NCBI GenBank assembly: GCA_003232715.1
Contig: QIJG01000221.1
Span: forward strand, 1-11,918
DNA from: Nitrospirota bacterium
GTDB taxonomy: Bacteria; Nitrospirota; Thermodesulfovibrionia; Thermodesulfovibrionales; JdFR-85
Reading direction: 5' to 3'
DNA length: 11,918 nucleotides
In this document: in pieces, positions 1-6,284 of the stretch
How the letters are laid out: each line of letters begins with the position of its first letter
Position numbering within the stretch: the first letter of the stretch is position 1
Position numbers and translations under genes: made by a program
Notes under the pieces: model-generated
What the model saw: the letters and a program-made list of their open reading frames with translations, nothing else
Told to the model about the DNA's origin: nothing
The model's database searches: none

Positions 1-776
1 ATCTCTCCCAGCATAATCTGGTCTATTTTCATATAAACTGCAATGGCCAATCCGGCAAAGATGAGCGGCCATGACTCCTTAACAAGGCTTACTGCCACTG
101 AATATGCCGGTCGCCATTGGGTTAAGCTCTTCCCCTTCTTTTTGAAGAAAAAAAACAGCCCGACCGCCGACAGGATGAGGTAAGCTAAATTGACGATAAC
201 AAAGGCAAGGAGCGATGCACGCTTAAGGATCAGGACAACCTTGGCAACGGATGTAAGGATAAAAGAGAAATTCTGAGAGAAAACGGTATATTTGGAAGCA
301 ACACGGGATCTGAACCACAGATCAATTGTGTTAAAAGACTGCACGATCAGGCCAAACCCAAGAATGGCAATGACTATGCGTGTGAGGTTATCCCCGGGCT
401 TCAACAAGGTAGAGACGGTAACCACAACGGCAAATGCAAAAAAACCACCTGTCAGCTTAAGGAGGAAAGCACTCCCCAGGATATCGTTCTGACGTTCAGG
501 GTGTTTGACAAGCTCCCTGACTACTATATTGTCCAGCCCTAATGTAGACAGTACCGAAAACAGACCTACAAAGGCTATGGCGTAGTTCAGAATTCCATAC
601 TGCTCAGGACCAAGGTAACGGGCTACCCACACGCCAACAAACAGCCCTACACCCATACGAAAGATCCTGTCGGCAAAGAGCCAACCGGCATTGGTAATAA
701 CTTTTTGCAGGTTGAGCCGCTTGTCTAACCTTTTGCGAATAAAGGCCGGGAGGAATTTAATCCATGATTGATTCAT
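1..776 (-). CDS. wzx: Wzx-type polysaccharide flippase (N-terminal 258 aa, cut by the window edge)
   Basis: Membrane protein of the polysaccharide biosynthesis/MATE-like flippase family, which moves undecaprenyl-linked repeat units across the inner membrane. The frame opens at ATG 776 and runs without a stop off the left edge, so only about the first 258 residues of a protein usually 400-500 long are seen. Visible signs are a basic N-terminus (FIRKRLDKR, residues 12-20), a hydrophobic segment at about 30-50 followed by the family-typical YLGPEQYG at 54-61, and further hydrophobic segments at about 62-80, 105-124, 132-150, 172-186, 187-210 and 235-250. YMKIDQIMLG at 248-257 is a motif I associate with this family. 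No strong Shine-Dalgarno precedes the ATG; short repeats lie immediately upstream. It is separated from the rest of the cluster by a toxin-antitoxin-like cassette but keeps the same orientation. Family assignment is firm; the substrate is unknown. Confidence 0.88.
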   Translation of the reverse strand, partial: MNQSWIKFLPAFIRKRLDKRLNLQKVITNAGWLFADRIFRMGVGLFVGVWVARYLGPEQYGILNYAIAFVGLFSVLSTLGLDNIVVRELVKHPERQNDILGSAFLLKLTGGFFAFAVVVTVSTLLKPGDNLTRIVIAILGFGLIVQSFNTIDLWFRSRVASKYTVFSQNFSFILTSVAKVVLILKRASLLAFVIVNLAYLILSAVGLFFFFKKKGKSLTQWRPAYSVAVSLVKESWPLIFAGLAIAVYMKIDQIMLGE

Positions 777-784
777 GTTTAATT

Positions 785-813
785 GGCGAGCAAGCGAGCA
801 GGCTGACAGGCTG
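785..813. repeat. Short degenerate 7/8-nt repeat upstream of wzx
   Basis: On the plus strand this reads as units of 7-8 bases built from GGCGAGC, AAGCGAGC, AGGCTGA and CAGGCTG. It contains the 15-mer GCAAGCGAGCAGGCT (790-804), which occurs again at 1612-1626 on the other side of the DUF433/DUF5615 cassette. It sits within 10 bases of the wzx start codon, so it forms the 5' untranslated region of that gene. The rest of the 777-910 gap shows no gene and no clear promoter or terminator. Confidence 0.6.
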
Positions 814-910
814 TTAAGGTTATCACGGCTGGTAAGATGTTTCAAGTTCTATGTTCAAAGTTATAAAAACGGACCTATTTCTCACTTCCTTACTGAAGTC
901 TTTGTTGAAA

Positions 911-1264
911 TCATTTATAGTTCTGCAACCAGTCAAGGGTGTTCTTTATCTCATCCCTGTGTCTTACATTAAGAAAATTTGTTATCCTCCTGATTAATTC
1001 CTTTAAAGGAAGATAATCTGTTACAACCATTCCATTGTGAGAGATACCTTTCTTGTAATATTCCCTCTGCAAGTTCACAAAGTGTTTGACGTTTCTTGTC
1101 AACAACACCCGGTCATGTTTTGTTGCATACTCTAACTGCTCCTTATCTGTCCTGCCTCTCATGTCAACTTCATGAGCACTAATTGCATTGAACCCTTTAC
1201 TCCTTAAAGCAACTGCTATGCGGTCCGAAAGATCTTCATCTATATAAAGCTTTATTTCCTCCAA
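911..1264 (-). CDS. DUF5615 PIN-like protein, probable toxin or nuclease partner of a DUF433 protein
   Basis: A 117-residue protein resembling the DUF5615 PIN-like family, small acidic-site proteins predicted to be RNases and usually paired with DUF433 proteins in toxin-antitoxin-like operons. Visible family features are the N-terminal strand with clustered acids (LYIDEDLSDR, residues 6-15), the central HEVDMRGRTDKEQLEYA (31-47) with conserved acidic and RG residues, and VLLTRNVKHFVNL (53-65), which matches the family pattern of hydrophobic strand, T-x-(N/D) and F. The start is TTG at 1264, which overlaps the 3' end of the upstream DUF433 gene by 13 bases and implies translational coupling. 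There is no transmembrane segment or signal peptide. Nuclease activity and toxicity are inferred from the family and were not shown here. The gene looks more A/T-rich by eye than the sugar-nucleotide genes, consistent with separate acquisition. Confidence 0.8.
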   Translation of the reverse strand: MEEIKLYIDEDLSDRIAVALRSKGFNAISAHEVDMRGRTDKEQLEYATKHDRVLLTRNVKHFVNLQREYYKKGISHNGMVVTDYLPLKELIRRITNFLNVRHRDEIKNTLDWLQNYK

Positions 1265-1551
1265 GTCTCGCCTGCTGTCTTCTTAATCCAGTACTCTTCC
1301 TTGTTCTCTTCAATTATTTTGTCAATCTCTTCTTTATGGTCATAATAGTAAGAAAGAGCATCATAAACCTGAGCATGCGTAATGTGAGGATATATGGCTA
1401 CTATCTCATCCACTGAATGTCCCGCTCTATCCATTTCAACAATTAGATCAACGCTAACCCTTGTCCCTTCAATTACAGGGTCTCCTCCACATACATTTTT
1501 TTTTCTGGTAATATATAAATGTGGCTTTGACTTCTTAACTGCAACTCCCAT
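1252..1551 (-). CDS. DUF433 protein, VapB-like antitoxin candidate
   Basis: A 99-residue protein of the DUF433 family, small helix-turn-helix-like proteins that commonly precede DUF5615/PIN-like proteins. The diagnostic core is GGDPVIEGTRVSVDLIVEM (residues 22-40), then AGHSVDEIVAIYPHITHAQVY (43-63), which should form the DNA-binding helices, then DALSYYYDHKEEID (64-77) and a charged C-terminal tail that would be expected to contact the partner. Start ATG 1551 is preceded by GGGG about 5 bases upstream, and a good promoter lies just beyond. As the first gene of a two-gene unit with a 13-base overlap it has the usual antitoxin position. Autoregulation is likely by analogy but no operator was identified. 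The family call is strong; the antitoxin role is inferred from gene pairing. Confidence 0.85.
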   Translation of the reverse strand: MGVAVKKSKPHLYITRKKNVCGGDPVIEGTRVSVDLIVEMDRAGHSVDEIVAIYPHITHAQVYDALSYYYDHKEEIDKIIEENKEEYWIKKTAGETWRK

Positions 1552-1580
1552 ACTTACCCCCGAATTATCTTTCTTTATAA

Positions 1581-1607
1581 ATTATAGCATATATGTTTGG
1601 CTTTCAA
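1581..1607 (-). promoter_or_regulatory. Likely sigma-70 promoter of the DUF433/DUF5615 pair
   Basis: On the minus strand there is a perfect extended -10 element, TGCTATAAT (TATAAT at 1581-1586), about 30 bases before the DUF433 start codon. A near-consensus -35 (TTGAAA, 1602-1607) stands 15 bases upstream. The spacer is shorter than the usual 17, but extended -10 promoters tolerate a weak or displaced -35. This gives the small cassette its own transcription, independent of the polysaccharide operon. Confidence 0.6.
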
Positions 1608-1610
1608 GAT

Positions 1611-1670
1611 GGCAAGCGAGCAGGCTATTGGGCTAACAGGCGGCAAGCTGGTAAAAAGGACAGGCTACCG
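1611..1670. repeat. Degenerate GGC/AGGCT short-repeat block right of the DUF433 promoter
   Basis: Plus-strand units of 7-8 bases ending in GGC or GGCT (GGCAAGC, GAGCAGGC, TATTGGGC, TAACAGGC, GGCAAGC, then ACAGGCT). The 15-mer GCAAGCGAGCAGGCT at 1612-1626 is an exact copy of 790-804, so the two-gene cassette and its promoter are bracketed by direct repeats about 820 bases apart. The block encodes nothing recognisable. Confidence 0.6.
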
Positions 1671-1882
1671 CCCTTCCTACGCCATGGGTAGGACTAAAAG
1701 TGGTGGATTGTGAGGCTCCTTTCAGAGCTGGAACCGTTTATAGGCATGAACGAGAAGCCTGACCTGCTATACTTGACTTACTGGAGTTACTATAATTGGT
1801 TGTGGTCAGGTAGGGTACGTCTTGAACCCCTTGTGTTTAGAGTTAAATTATAAAACTTGTCTCTTTATAGTGTCAAGGGAAT
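1671..1882. other. Non-coding or unrecognised segment between the repeat block and the fcl side
   Basis: About 210 bases without a credible gene on either strand. On the plus strand two short open stretches exist (one ending at the TGA of 1710-1712; another from 1698 with an ATG at 1746, about 35 codons), but neither resembles a protein I know. The composition looks unlike the simple repeats around it. A 7-bp perfect inverted repeat, CCTGACC (1758-1764) and GGTCAGG (1804-1810), encloses a 39-base loop. It could be the remnant of a mobile element or an RNA-forming sequence; I cannot identify it. Confidence 0.35.
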
Positions 1883-1977
1883 GGGCGGCAAGCGGAGCCC
1901 TGAAAAAGCATAGTGCATAGCGCAGAGAGCATGGCGTGGCCCTTAAAAAGCAGGTGGCAGGCTATCAGGCTTGCTTG
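1883..1977. repeat. Degenerate short-repeat block at the 3' end of fcl, including a GCATAG heptamer array
   Basis: The clearest part is four consecutive 7-mers on the plus strand at 1908-1935: GCATAGT, GCATAGC, GCAGAGA and GCATGGC. To the right, 1949-1977 holds AGGTGGC, AGGCTATC and AGGCTTGC-like units related to the blocks at 785-813 and 1611-1670. The last units overlap the final codons and the stop of fcl. No convincing Rho-independent terminator was found, although AGCA/TGCT arms before a T-run near 1945 could form a weak hairpin. Confidence 0.6.
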
Positions 1978-2927
1978 TTATACCAATCATAGGTTTGCTT
2001 GATCCCCTGTTTCAGTGCTATTCCGGGTTCCCAGCCAAGTGATTTCAGTTTGGTCACATCAAGAAGCTTCTGCGGGGTGCCATCAGGTCTGGTTGCATCC
2101 CAGCTTATGCTGCCCTTGTACCCCACGGTCTCCTTTATCATCTCGGCAAGCTCTTTTATAGTTATGTCCTTTCCTGTGCCGATGTTGATCAGACCGGGGT
2201 CAATGCCTGGTTTTATGTCATAGTTCTCCATGAGAAAAAGGCAGGCGTCGGCAAGGTCATCGACATGCAGAAATTCACGGCGGGGTGAGCCCGTGCCCCA
2301 GAGAACAACCGGTTGGAGCTTAGAGGCTGGAGGGTTGGATTCAATGGATTTGGCTTCGTGGAATTTCCTTATCATCGCAGGAAGGACATGGGAGGTCTCA
2401 AGGTCAAAGTTGTCATTGGGGCCGTAGAGGTTTGTGGGCATCACCGAGATGAAACTGGTTCCATACTGCCTGTTATATGCCTGGCACATCTTTATACCGG
2501 CAATCTTTGCAACTGCATAGGGCTCGTTTGTGGGCTCAAGTTCACCTGTCAAGAGATATTCTTCTTTCATTGGCTGCGGAGCAAATTTTGGGTATATACA
2601 GGAACTCCCAAGAAAGACGAGTTTTTTAACGCTGCTCAGGTATGCAGCATGAAGTATACAGGTCTGAATCATGAGGTTGGTATAAATAAACTCCGCCGGG
2701 TATGTATTATTTGCTATGATACCACCGACCTTTGCTGCTGCAAGAAATACATATTCGGGCCGTTCTTTTTTAAAAAACTCCTCGACCTCAGCTTGTCCGG
2801 CAAGGTCAAGCTCAGAGTGAGTGCGGGTAATAATGTCCGTGTATCCTTCGGATTGAAGCCTCCGCACAATAGCAGAGCCGACAAGGCCGCGATGACCGGC
2901 AACATAAATTCCGGAGGATTTATGCAT
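1965..2927 (-). CDS. fcl: GDP-L-fucose synthase (GDP-4-keto-6-deoxymannose 3,5-epimerase/4-reductase)
   Basis: Cytoplasmic short-chain dehydrogenase/reductase that epimerises and reduces the Gmd product to GDP-L-fucose with NADPH. At 320 residues it has the usual length. The nucleotide-binding loop GHRGLVGSA is at residues 11-19, AAAKVGGIIANNTYPAEFIY at 63-82, GSSCIYP at 107-113 (catalytic Ser and Cys equivalents), and the catalytic Tyr137/Lys141 in NEPYAVAKIAG. MPTNLYGPNDNF is at 163-174, followed by His180 of the family S-H pair, and REFLHVDD is downstream. ATG 2927 lies 8 bases after the gmd stop, consistent with one operon and giving the same N-terminal length as E. coli WcaG. Oddities are a segment of about seven extra residues (within 197-206, SNPPASKLQP) encoded by a heptamer-like repeat and absent from E. 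coli WcaG as I remember it, and a 3' end running into repeats. Function is secure. Confidence 0.96.
   Translation of the reverse strand: MHKSSGIYVAGHRGLVGSAIVRRLQSEGYTDIITRTHSELDLAGQAEVEEFFKKERPEYVFLAAAKVGGIIANNTYPAEFIYTNLMIQTCILHAAYLSSVKKLVFLGSSCIYPKFAPQPMKEEYLLTGELEPTNEPYAVAKIAGIKMCQAYNRQYGTSFISVMPTNLYGPNDNFDLETSHVLPAMIRKFHEAKSIESNPPASKLQPVVLWGTGSPRREFLHVDDLADACLFLMENYDIKPGIDPGLINIGTGKDITIKELAEMIKETVGYKGSISWDATRPDGTPQKLLDVTKLKSLGWEPGIALKQGIKQTYDWYNKQA
2311..2339. repeat. Heptamer-like mini-array inside fcl
   Basis: On the plus strand the sequence parses as GGTTGGA, GCTTAGA, GGCTGGA and GGGTTGGA, four related units of 7-8 bases with the pattern G-x-T-T/x-x-G-A. On the coding strand it encodes fcl residues 197-206 (SNPPASKLQP), in the linker between the HEA helix and the conserved VVLWGTGSPRREF segment. 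Compared with E. coli WcaG this linker is about seven residues longer. That equals 21 bases or three heptamers, the smallest number that preserves the reading frame. Confidence 0.55.
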
Positions 2928-2935
2928 CCTGAAGC

Positions 2936-4117
2936 TTAGCCCACCGTCTGTACATTCTTAGTCCAGTTTATGCCCTTCTCTTCCAGAACCTTCTTCCCGT
3001 CAAAGGGCAGGTTCACGCCAGCCAATTCCATATCATATTCCACCATTATCCTCACAAGCTCCTTAAATGTTACTCTTGGTTCCCAGCCAAGCGTTTCCCT
3101 TGCCTTTGATGCATCGGCAAGCAGGTATTCCACCTCTGTGGGACGGAAGTACTTTGGGTCAATCTCAAGAAGAACATCTCCGATCCTGACGGCAGTCATA
3201 TTCCTGAGAGCAGGGGAGAGGGAACGTATAACTCCTTTTTCATCAACGCCTTCACCTTCCCACCCTATCTCAATACCCGCATATCTGAAGGCAAGCTCTA
3301 TAAAATCTCTTACCGAATGACTCTCACCCGTGCCGATTGCATAGTCGGCAGGTTTGTCCTGCTGGAGCATCAGCCACTGACATACCACATACTCGGGTGC
3401 AAAGCCCCAGTCCCTTCTGGCCTCAAGGTTTCCAAGATAGAGTTTATTCTGTTTTCCGGCTATTATACCCGCAACCGCCCTCGTGATTTTTCTTGTTACA
3501 AAGGTCTCACCCCTGCGGGGCGATTCATGATTAAAGAGTATCCCGTTACATGCAAACATGTTATAACCTTCCCTGTAGTTAACGGTCATCCAGTAGGCAT
3601 AGACTTTTGCGGCAGCATAAGGGCTTCTTGGATAAAAGGGTGTTTTCTCATTCTGTGGTGGTGCAGACGCACCAAACATCTCTGAAGAGGATGCCTGGTA
3701 GAACCTTGTCTTTATCCCGCTCCTCCGGATCGCCTCAAGAAGTCTTGTTGTGCCCAGGCCTGTTATATTTCCTGAAAATTCCGGCATATCAAAACTTACC
3801 CGCACATGGCTTTGGGCCCCAAGGTGATAGACCTCGTCAGGCCTGATATTATAAATAAGATGTGTCAGCTGACCGGAGTCTGCAAGGTCTCCATAATGAA
3901 GAAACATCCTTGCATCTGAAACATGAGGGTCCACATAAATGTGATCGATCCTCCCTGTATTAAATGTACTCGCCCTGCGGATAAGACCATGAACCTCATA
4001 GCCCTTTGACAGGAGAAATTCCGTCAGATACGAACCATCCTGACCTGTAATGCCTGTTATAAGGGCCTTGCGGCCTGAATGGGGCGACTCCTTTTTTTTG
4101 AATTCCGCTGCTTCCAT
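2936..4117 (-). CDS. gmd: GDP-mannose 4,6-dehydratase
   Basis: NADP-dependent extended SDR enzyme that converts GDP-D-mannose to GDP-4-keto-6-deoxy-D-mannose, the precursor of GDP-L-fucose (also of GDP-rhamnose or GDP-perosamine in other pathways). At 393 residues it is slightly longer than E. coli Gmd because of about 15 extra N-terminal residues. The Rossmann motif GITGQDGSYL is at 22-31, HLGAQSHVRVSF at 98-109, the catalytic Ser/Glu in SSSEMFG at 143-149, and Tyr167-x3-Lys171 in RSPYAAAKVYAYW. NHESPRRGETFVTRKI and RRDWGFAPEYV, conserved in Gmd, follow. The start ATG 4117 is preceded by AAGGAGG at an 11-base spacing, rather long, but no better start is present. It lies 20 bases after manC and 8 before fcl. 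With Fcl as neighbour, GDP-fucose is the likely product. Confidence 0.96.
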   Translation of the reverse strand: MEAAEFKKKESPHSGRKALITGITGQDGSYLTEFLLSKGYEVHGLIRRASTFNTGRIDHIYVDPHVSDARMFLHYGDLADSGQLTHLIYNIRPDEVYHLGAQSHVRVSFDMPEFSGNITGLGTTRLLEAIRRSGIKTRFYQASSSEMFGASAPPQNEKTPFYPRSPYAAAKVYAYWMTVNYREGYNMFACNGILFNHESPRRGETFVTRKITRAVAGIIAGKQNKLYLGNLEARRDWGFAPEYVVCQWLMLQQDKPADYAIGTGESHSVRDFIELAFRYAGIEIGWEGEGVDEKGVIRSLSPALRNMTAVRIGDVLLEIDPKYFRPTEVEYLLADASKARETLGWEPRVTFKELVRIMVEYDMELAGVNLPFDGKKVLEEKGINWTKNVQTVG

Positions 4118-4137
4118 GATTTCAGATTCCTCCTTGT

Positions 4138-5583
4138 TTAAGACAGCAAATCATTACCACCGTCATCCCTTCCATAGAGATCGTCAAATCTCACAATATC
4201 ATCCTCTTCCATGTATTCACCGTTTTGTACCTCTATTATCTCGATCGGTACTTTACCGGGATTTTCAAGCCTGTGGAGGGTGGATTTTGGCACATAGGCT
4301 GACTCGTTTTCATGGATAAATCTTACCTCTTTACCGATTGTCACCTTTGCTGTGCCCCTTACCACCACCCAGTGTTCGGACCTGTGATAATGCATCTGAA
4401 GGCTCAGTCTTGCGCCAGGGTTGACCTCTATCCTCTTAATCTTATACCTCTGTCCTTCCTCAAGCACTGTATAACTGCCCCAGGGTCTGTATATAATAGT
4501 ATGCTCCAACACCTCCCGCCTGCCCTGCGCCCTGAGACTCTCAACCACCTCTCTCACTCTCTGGGTCTGGTCCTTTGTTGTGATAAGCATGGCGTCATCA
4601 GTCTCTATAACTACAATGCCTTCAAGACCTATTGTTGCAATAAGCCTCCTGTTGCCGATTACAAAAGAGTCCCTGGTCTCTATGGAAAGGACATCCCCTA
4701 TCTTTATATTCCCGTCTTTATCCCTGTCAAAGGCCTCATACATGGATTCAAAACAGCCGACATCATTCCAGTAAAGATCAACAGGCATTACAGCAACTTT
4801 TTCCGACTTCTCCATCACGGCATAATCAATGGAGATATCCGGCATCTCTTTAAAGAGTGAAAGGGCATTATCAAACCCCTCACTAAGTTTTTGGTAAATA
4901 TCAGGGCACCATTGTCTTAACTCATCAAGGATAGTACCAATGGTAAAGACAAATATCCCTGCATTCCAGAAGTGTTTGCCCGCGGAGAAATAACGCCCGG
5001 CAGTCTCCCGGTCAGGTTTCTCTGTGAATTCCTCCACTGAGAAACAGCTATTTTCCGGCAGGATTGAATGTTGTCCGGCTTTCAGGCTAACAGACTTGCC
5101 GGCTTTAATATAGCCGTATCCGGTCTCAGGTCTTGTGGGTTTTATCCCAAGTGTCACCAGAAAGCCGTCCCCCGCAAACTCTGCGGCCATATTCAGATAA
5201 GTTCTGAACTCATCTTCAGGCCTTATAATATGATCCGAGGGAAGGACTACCATTACCTCGTCCAGCCCGCATCCAAGTCTCTCTTTGCAGTAGAGGGCTG
5301 AAAGACCTATAGCCGGAGCGGTATTCCTGCCAACAGGTTCAAGAATAAGATTATTGCCGGAACCCCCATCTATTGCATTAAGGTCGGAAAGCACGTGGAA
5401 CTTATGCTTCTCATTAGTCACCACCACACAATCTTCTCCGGAGACAAGGGGTGCAAGCCTCTTTACCGTCTGTTGAAGAAGTGAATGAGAGCCGTTTATC
5501 TTCAGAAACTGTTTTGGATATTCCTTACGGGACAGGGGCCACAGCCTTGTACCGGATCCGCCTGCAAGGATAACTGCCTTCAT
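4138..5583 (-). CDS. manC: Bifunctional mannose-1-phosphate guanylyltransferase / mannose-6-phosphate isomerase (type II PMI)
   Basis: Cytoplasmic two-domain enzyme of the ManC/AlgA/CpsB type. The C-terminal cupin isomerises fructose-6-P to mannose-6-P, and the N-terminal domain makes GDP-mannose from mannose-1-P and GTP. At 481 residues it has family length. The pyrophosphorylase signature AGGSGTRLWPLSRKEYPKQF runs over residues 7-26, with LPSDH at 114-118, FTEKP at 186-190, NAGIF at 207-211 and YWNDVGCF at 271-278. The cupin has RPWGSY at 366-371, the metal-binding QMHYHRSEHW at 396-405, and a downstream His437. ATG 5583 overlaps the phosphomannomutase stop as ATGA, so the two are translationally coupled. 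Together with ManB, Gmd and Fcl it completes a fructose-6-P to GDP-L-fucose route. Both active sites look intact. Confidence 0.96.
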   Translation of the reverse strand: MKAVILAGGSGTRLWPLSRKEYPKQFLKINGSHSLLQQTVKRLAPLVSGEDCVVVTNEKHKFHVLSDLNAIDGGSGNNLILEPVGRNTAPAIGLSALYCKERLGCGLDEVMVVLPSDHIIRPEDEFRTYLNMAAEFAGDGFLVTLGIKPTRPETGYGYIKAGKSVSLKAGQHSILPENSCFSVEEFTEKPDRETAGRYFSAGKHFWNAGIFVFTIGTILDELRQWCPDIYQKLSEGFDNALSLFKEMPDISIDYAVMEKSEKVAVMPVDLYWNDVGCFESMYEAFDRDKDGNIKIGDVLSIETRDSFVIGNRRLIATIGLEGIVVIETDDAMLITTKDQTQRVREVVESLRAQGRREVLEHTIIYRPWGSYTVLEEGQRYKIKRIEVNPGARLSLQMHYHRSEHWVVVRGTAKVTIGKEVRFIHENESAYVPKSTLHRLENPGKVPIEIIEVQNGEYMEEDDIVRFDDLYGRDDGGNDLLS

Positions 5584-6284
5584 CTTACCTCCATTGCATC
5601 TTTGAGTTCCTTATCCAACAGGGCCTTGTAGCTGTTCAGACTTTCCTCATCCTCTGCCTCCACTCTCATAACCACAACAGGCTGGGTATTACTTGCCCTT
5701 ACAAGTCCCCACCCCCGGTCAAAGACCACTCTTACACCGTCTATGTCGTGGAGATGCTTTATTGGAATCTGCCCGTTACCGGATGCCATCTGCTCCTGAA
5801 ACCGTTTCACCACTCTCTGCACCACTGTCCTCTTTTTGTCCTCAGGACACTCTATTCTTATCTCCGGGGTATAGTGCATCCGCGGAACATCAGAGAGCAG
5901 TTCTTTCATACTCATCCCCCGGGTCTTCATTATCTCTATAATTCTCATGGTTGTATATACGGCATCATCATAGCCGAAATAACCGTCTGAAATAAATATA
6001 TGGCCGCTGAACTCTCCGGCCAGCACGGCTCCCTCTTTTTTCATCTTGTCTTTCACCAGGGAGTGACCTGTTTTCCACATTATGGGCCTGCCACCGTGCC
6101 GCTCTATGTCATCAAACATCACCTGGGAACACTTCACGTCACCTACAATAACGGCTCCGGGGACCCTCTTCAGTATATCCCTTGACAGGACTATCATAAT
6201 CTGGTCCCCCCAGATTATATCGCCCGTTGCATCCACAACGCCGATCCTGTCTGCATCCCCATCATATCCAACGCCTAAATCCAG
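5580..6284 (-). CDS. manB: Phosphomannomutase/phosphoglucomutase, C-terminal part (frameshifted continuation)
   Basis: Second reading frame of a split AlgC-type phosphohexomutase, which interconverts mannose-6-P and mannose-1-P (often glucose too). The frame begins at LDLGVGYDGDADR, encoded just left of the break, and contains the Mg-binding loop DGDADR (about residues 241-246 of the reconstructed protein). A gene caller would start it only at the GTG of 6236, losing that loop. Further family motifs are GEFSGHIFISDGYFGYDDAVY (sugar-recognition E and S) and RASNTQPVVVMRVEAE near the C-terminus (phosphate-binding loop). The TGA stop overlaps the manC start as ATGA. Joined with the 6275-6982 frame by one inserted base the protein would be about 467 residues, the size of AlgC. 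This fragment has no start signal of its own and is unlikely to be an independent gene. Confidence 0.88.
   Translation of the reverse strand: MDLGVGYDGDADRIGVVDATGDIIWGDQIMIVLSRDILKRVPGAVIVGDVKCSQVMFDDIERHGGRPIMWKTGHSLVKDKMKKEGAVLAGEFSGHIFISDGYFGYDDAVYTTMRIIEIMKTRGMSMKELLSDVPRMHYTPEIRIECPEDKKRTVVQRVVKRFQEQMASGNGQIPIKHLHDIDGVRVVFDRGWGLVRASNTQPVVVMRVEAEDEESLNSYKALLDKELKDAMEVR

Noticed and set aside
865..905. Terminator hairpin after the DUF5615 gene (ACTTC/GAAGT arms)
   Set aside because: The five-base stem is not followed directly by a T-run; the TTTTT lies more than ten bases further on, so I did not call it.
1930..1975. Rho-independent terminator after fcl
   Set aside because: Only a four-base AGCA/TGCT arm before a T-run with mismatched inner pairs; too weak to annotate as a terminator.
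2313..2939. 208-codon plus-strand open frame opposite fcl
   Set aside because: It lies entirely antisense to a well-conserved enzyme and its translation is Cys-rich and unlike any family I know; it is a shadow frame.
4312..4860. 182-codon plus-strand open frame opposite manC
   Set aside because: Antisense to conserved ManC domains, with atypical composition (many His, Cys, Pro) and no family match; a by-product of manC codon use.
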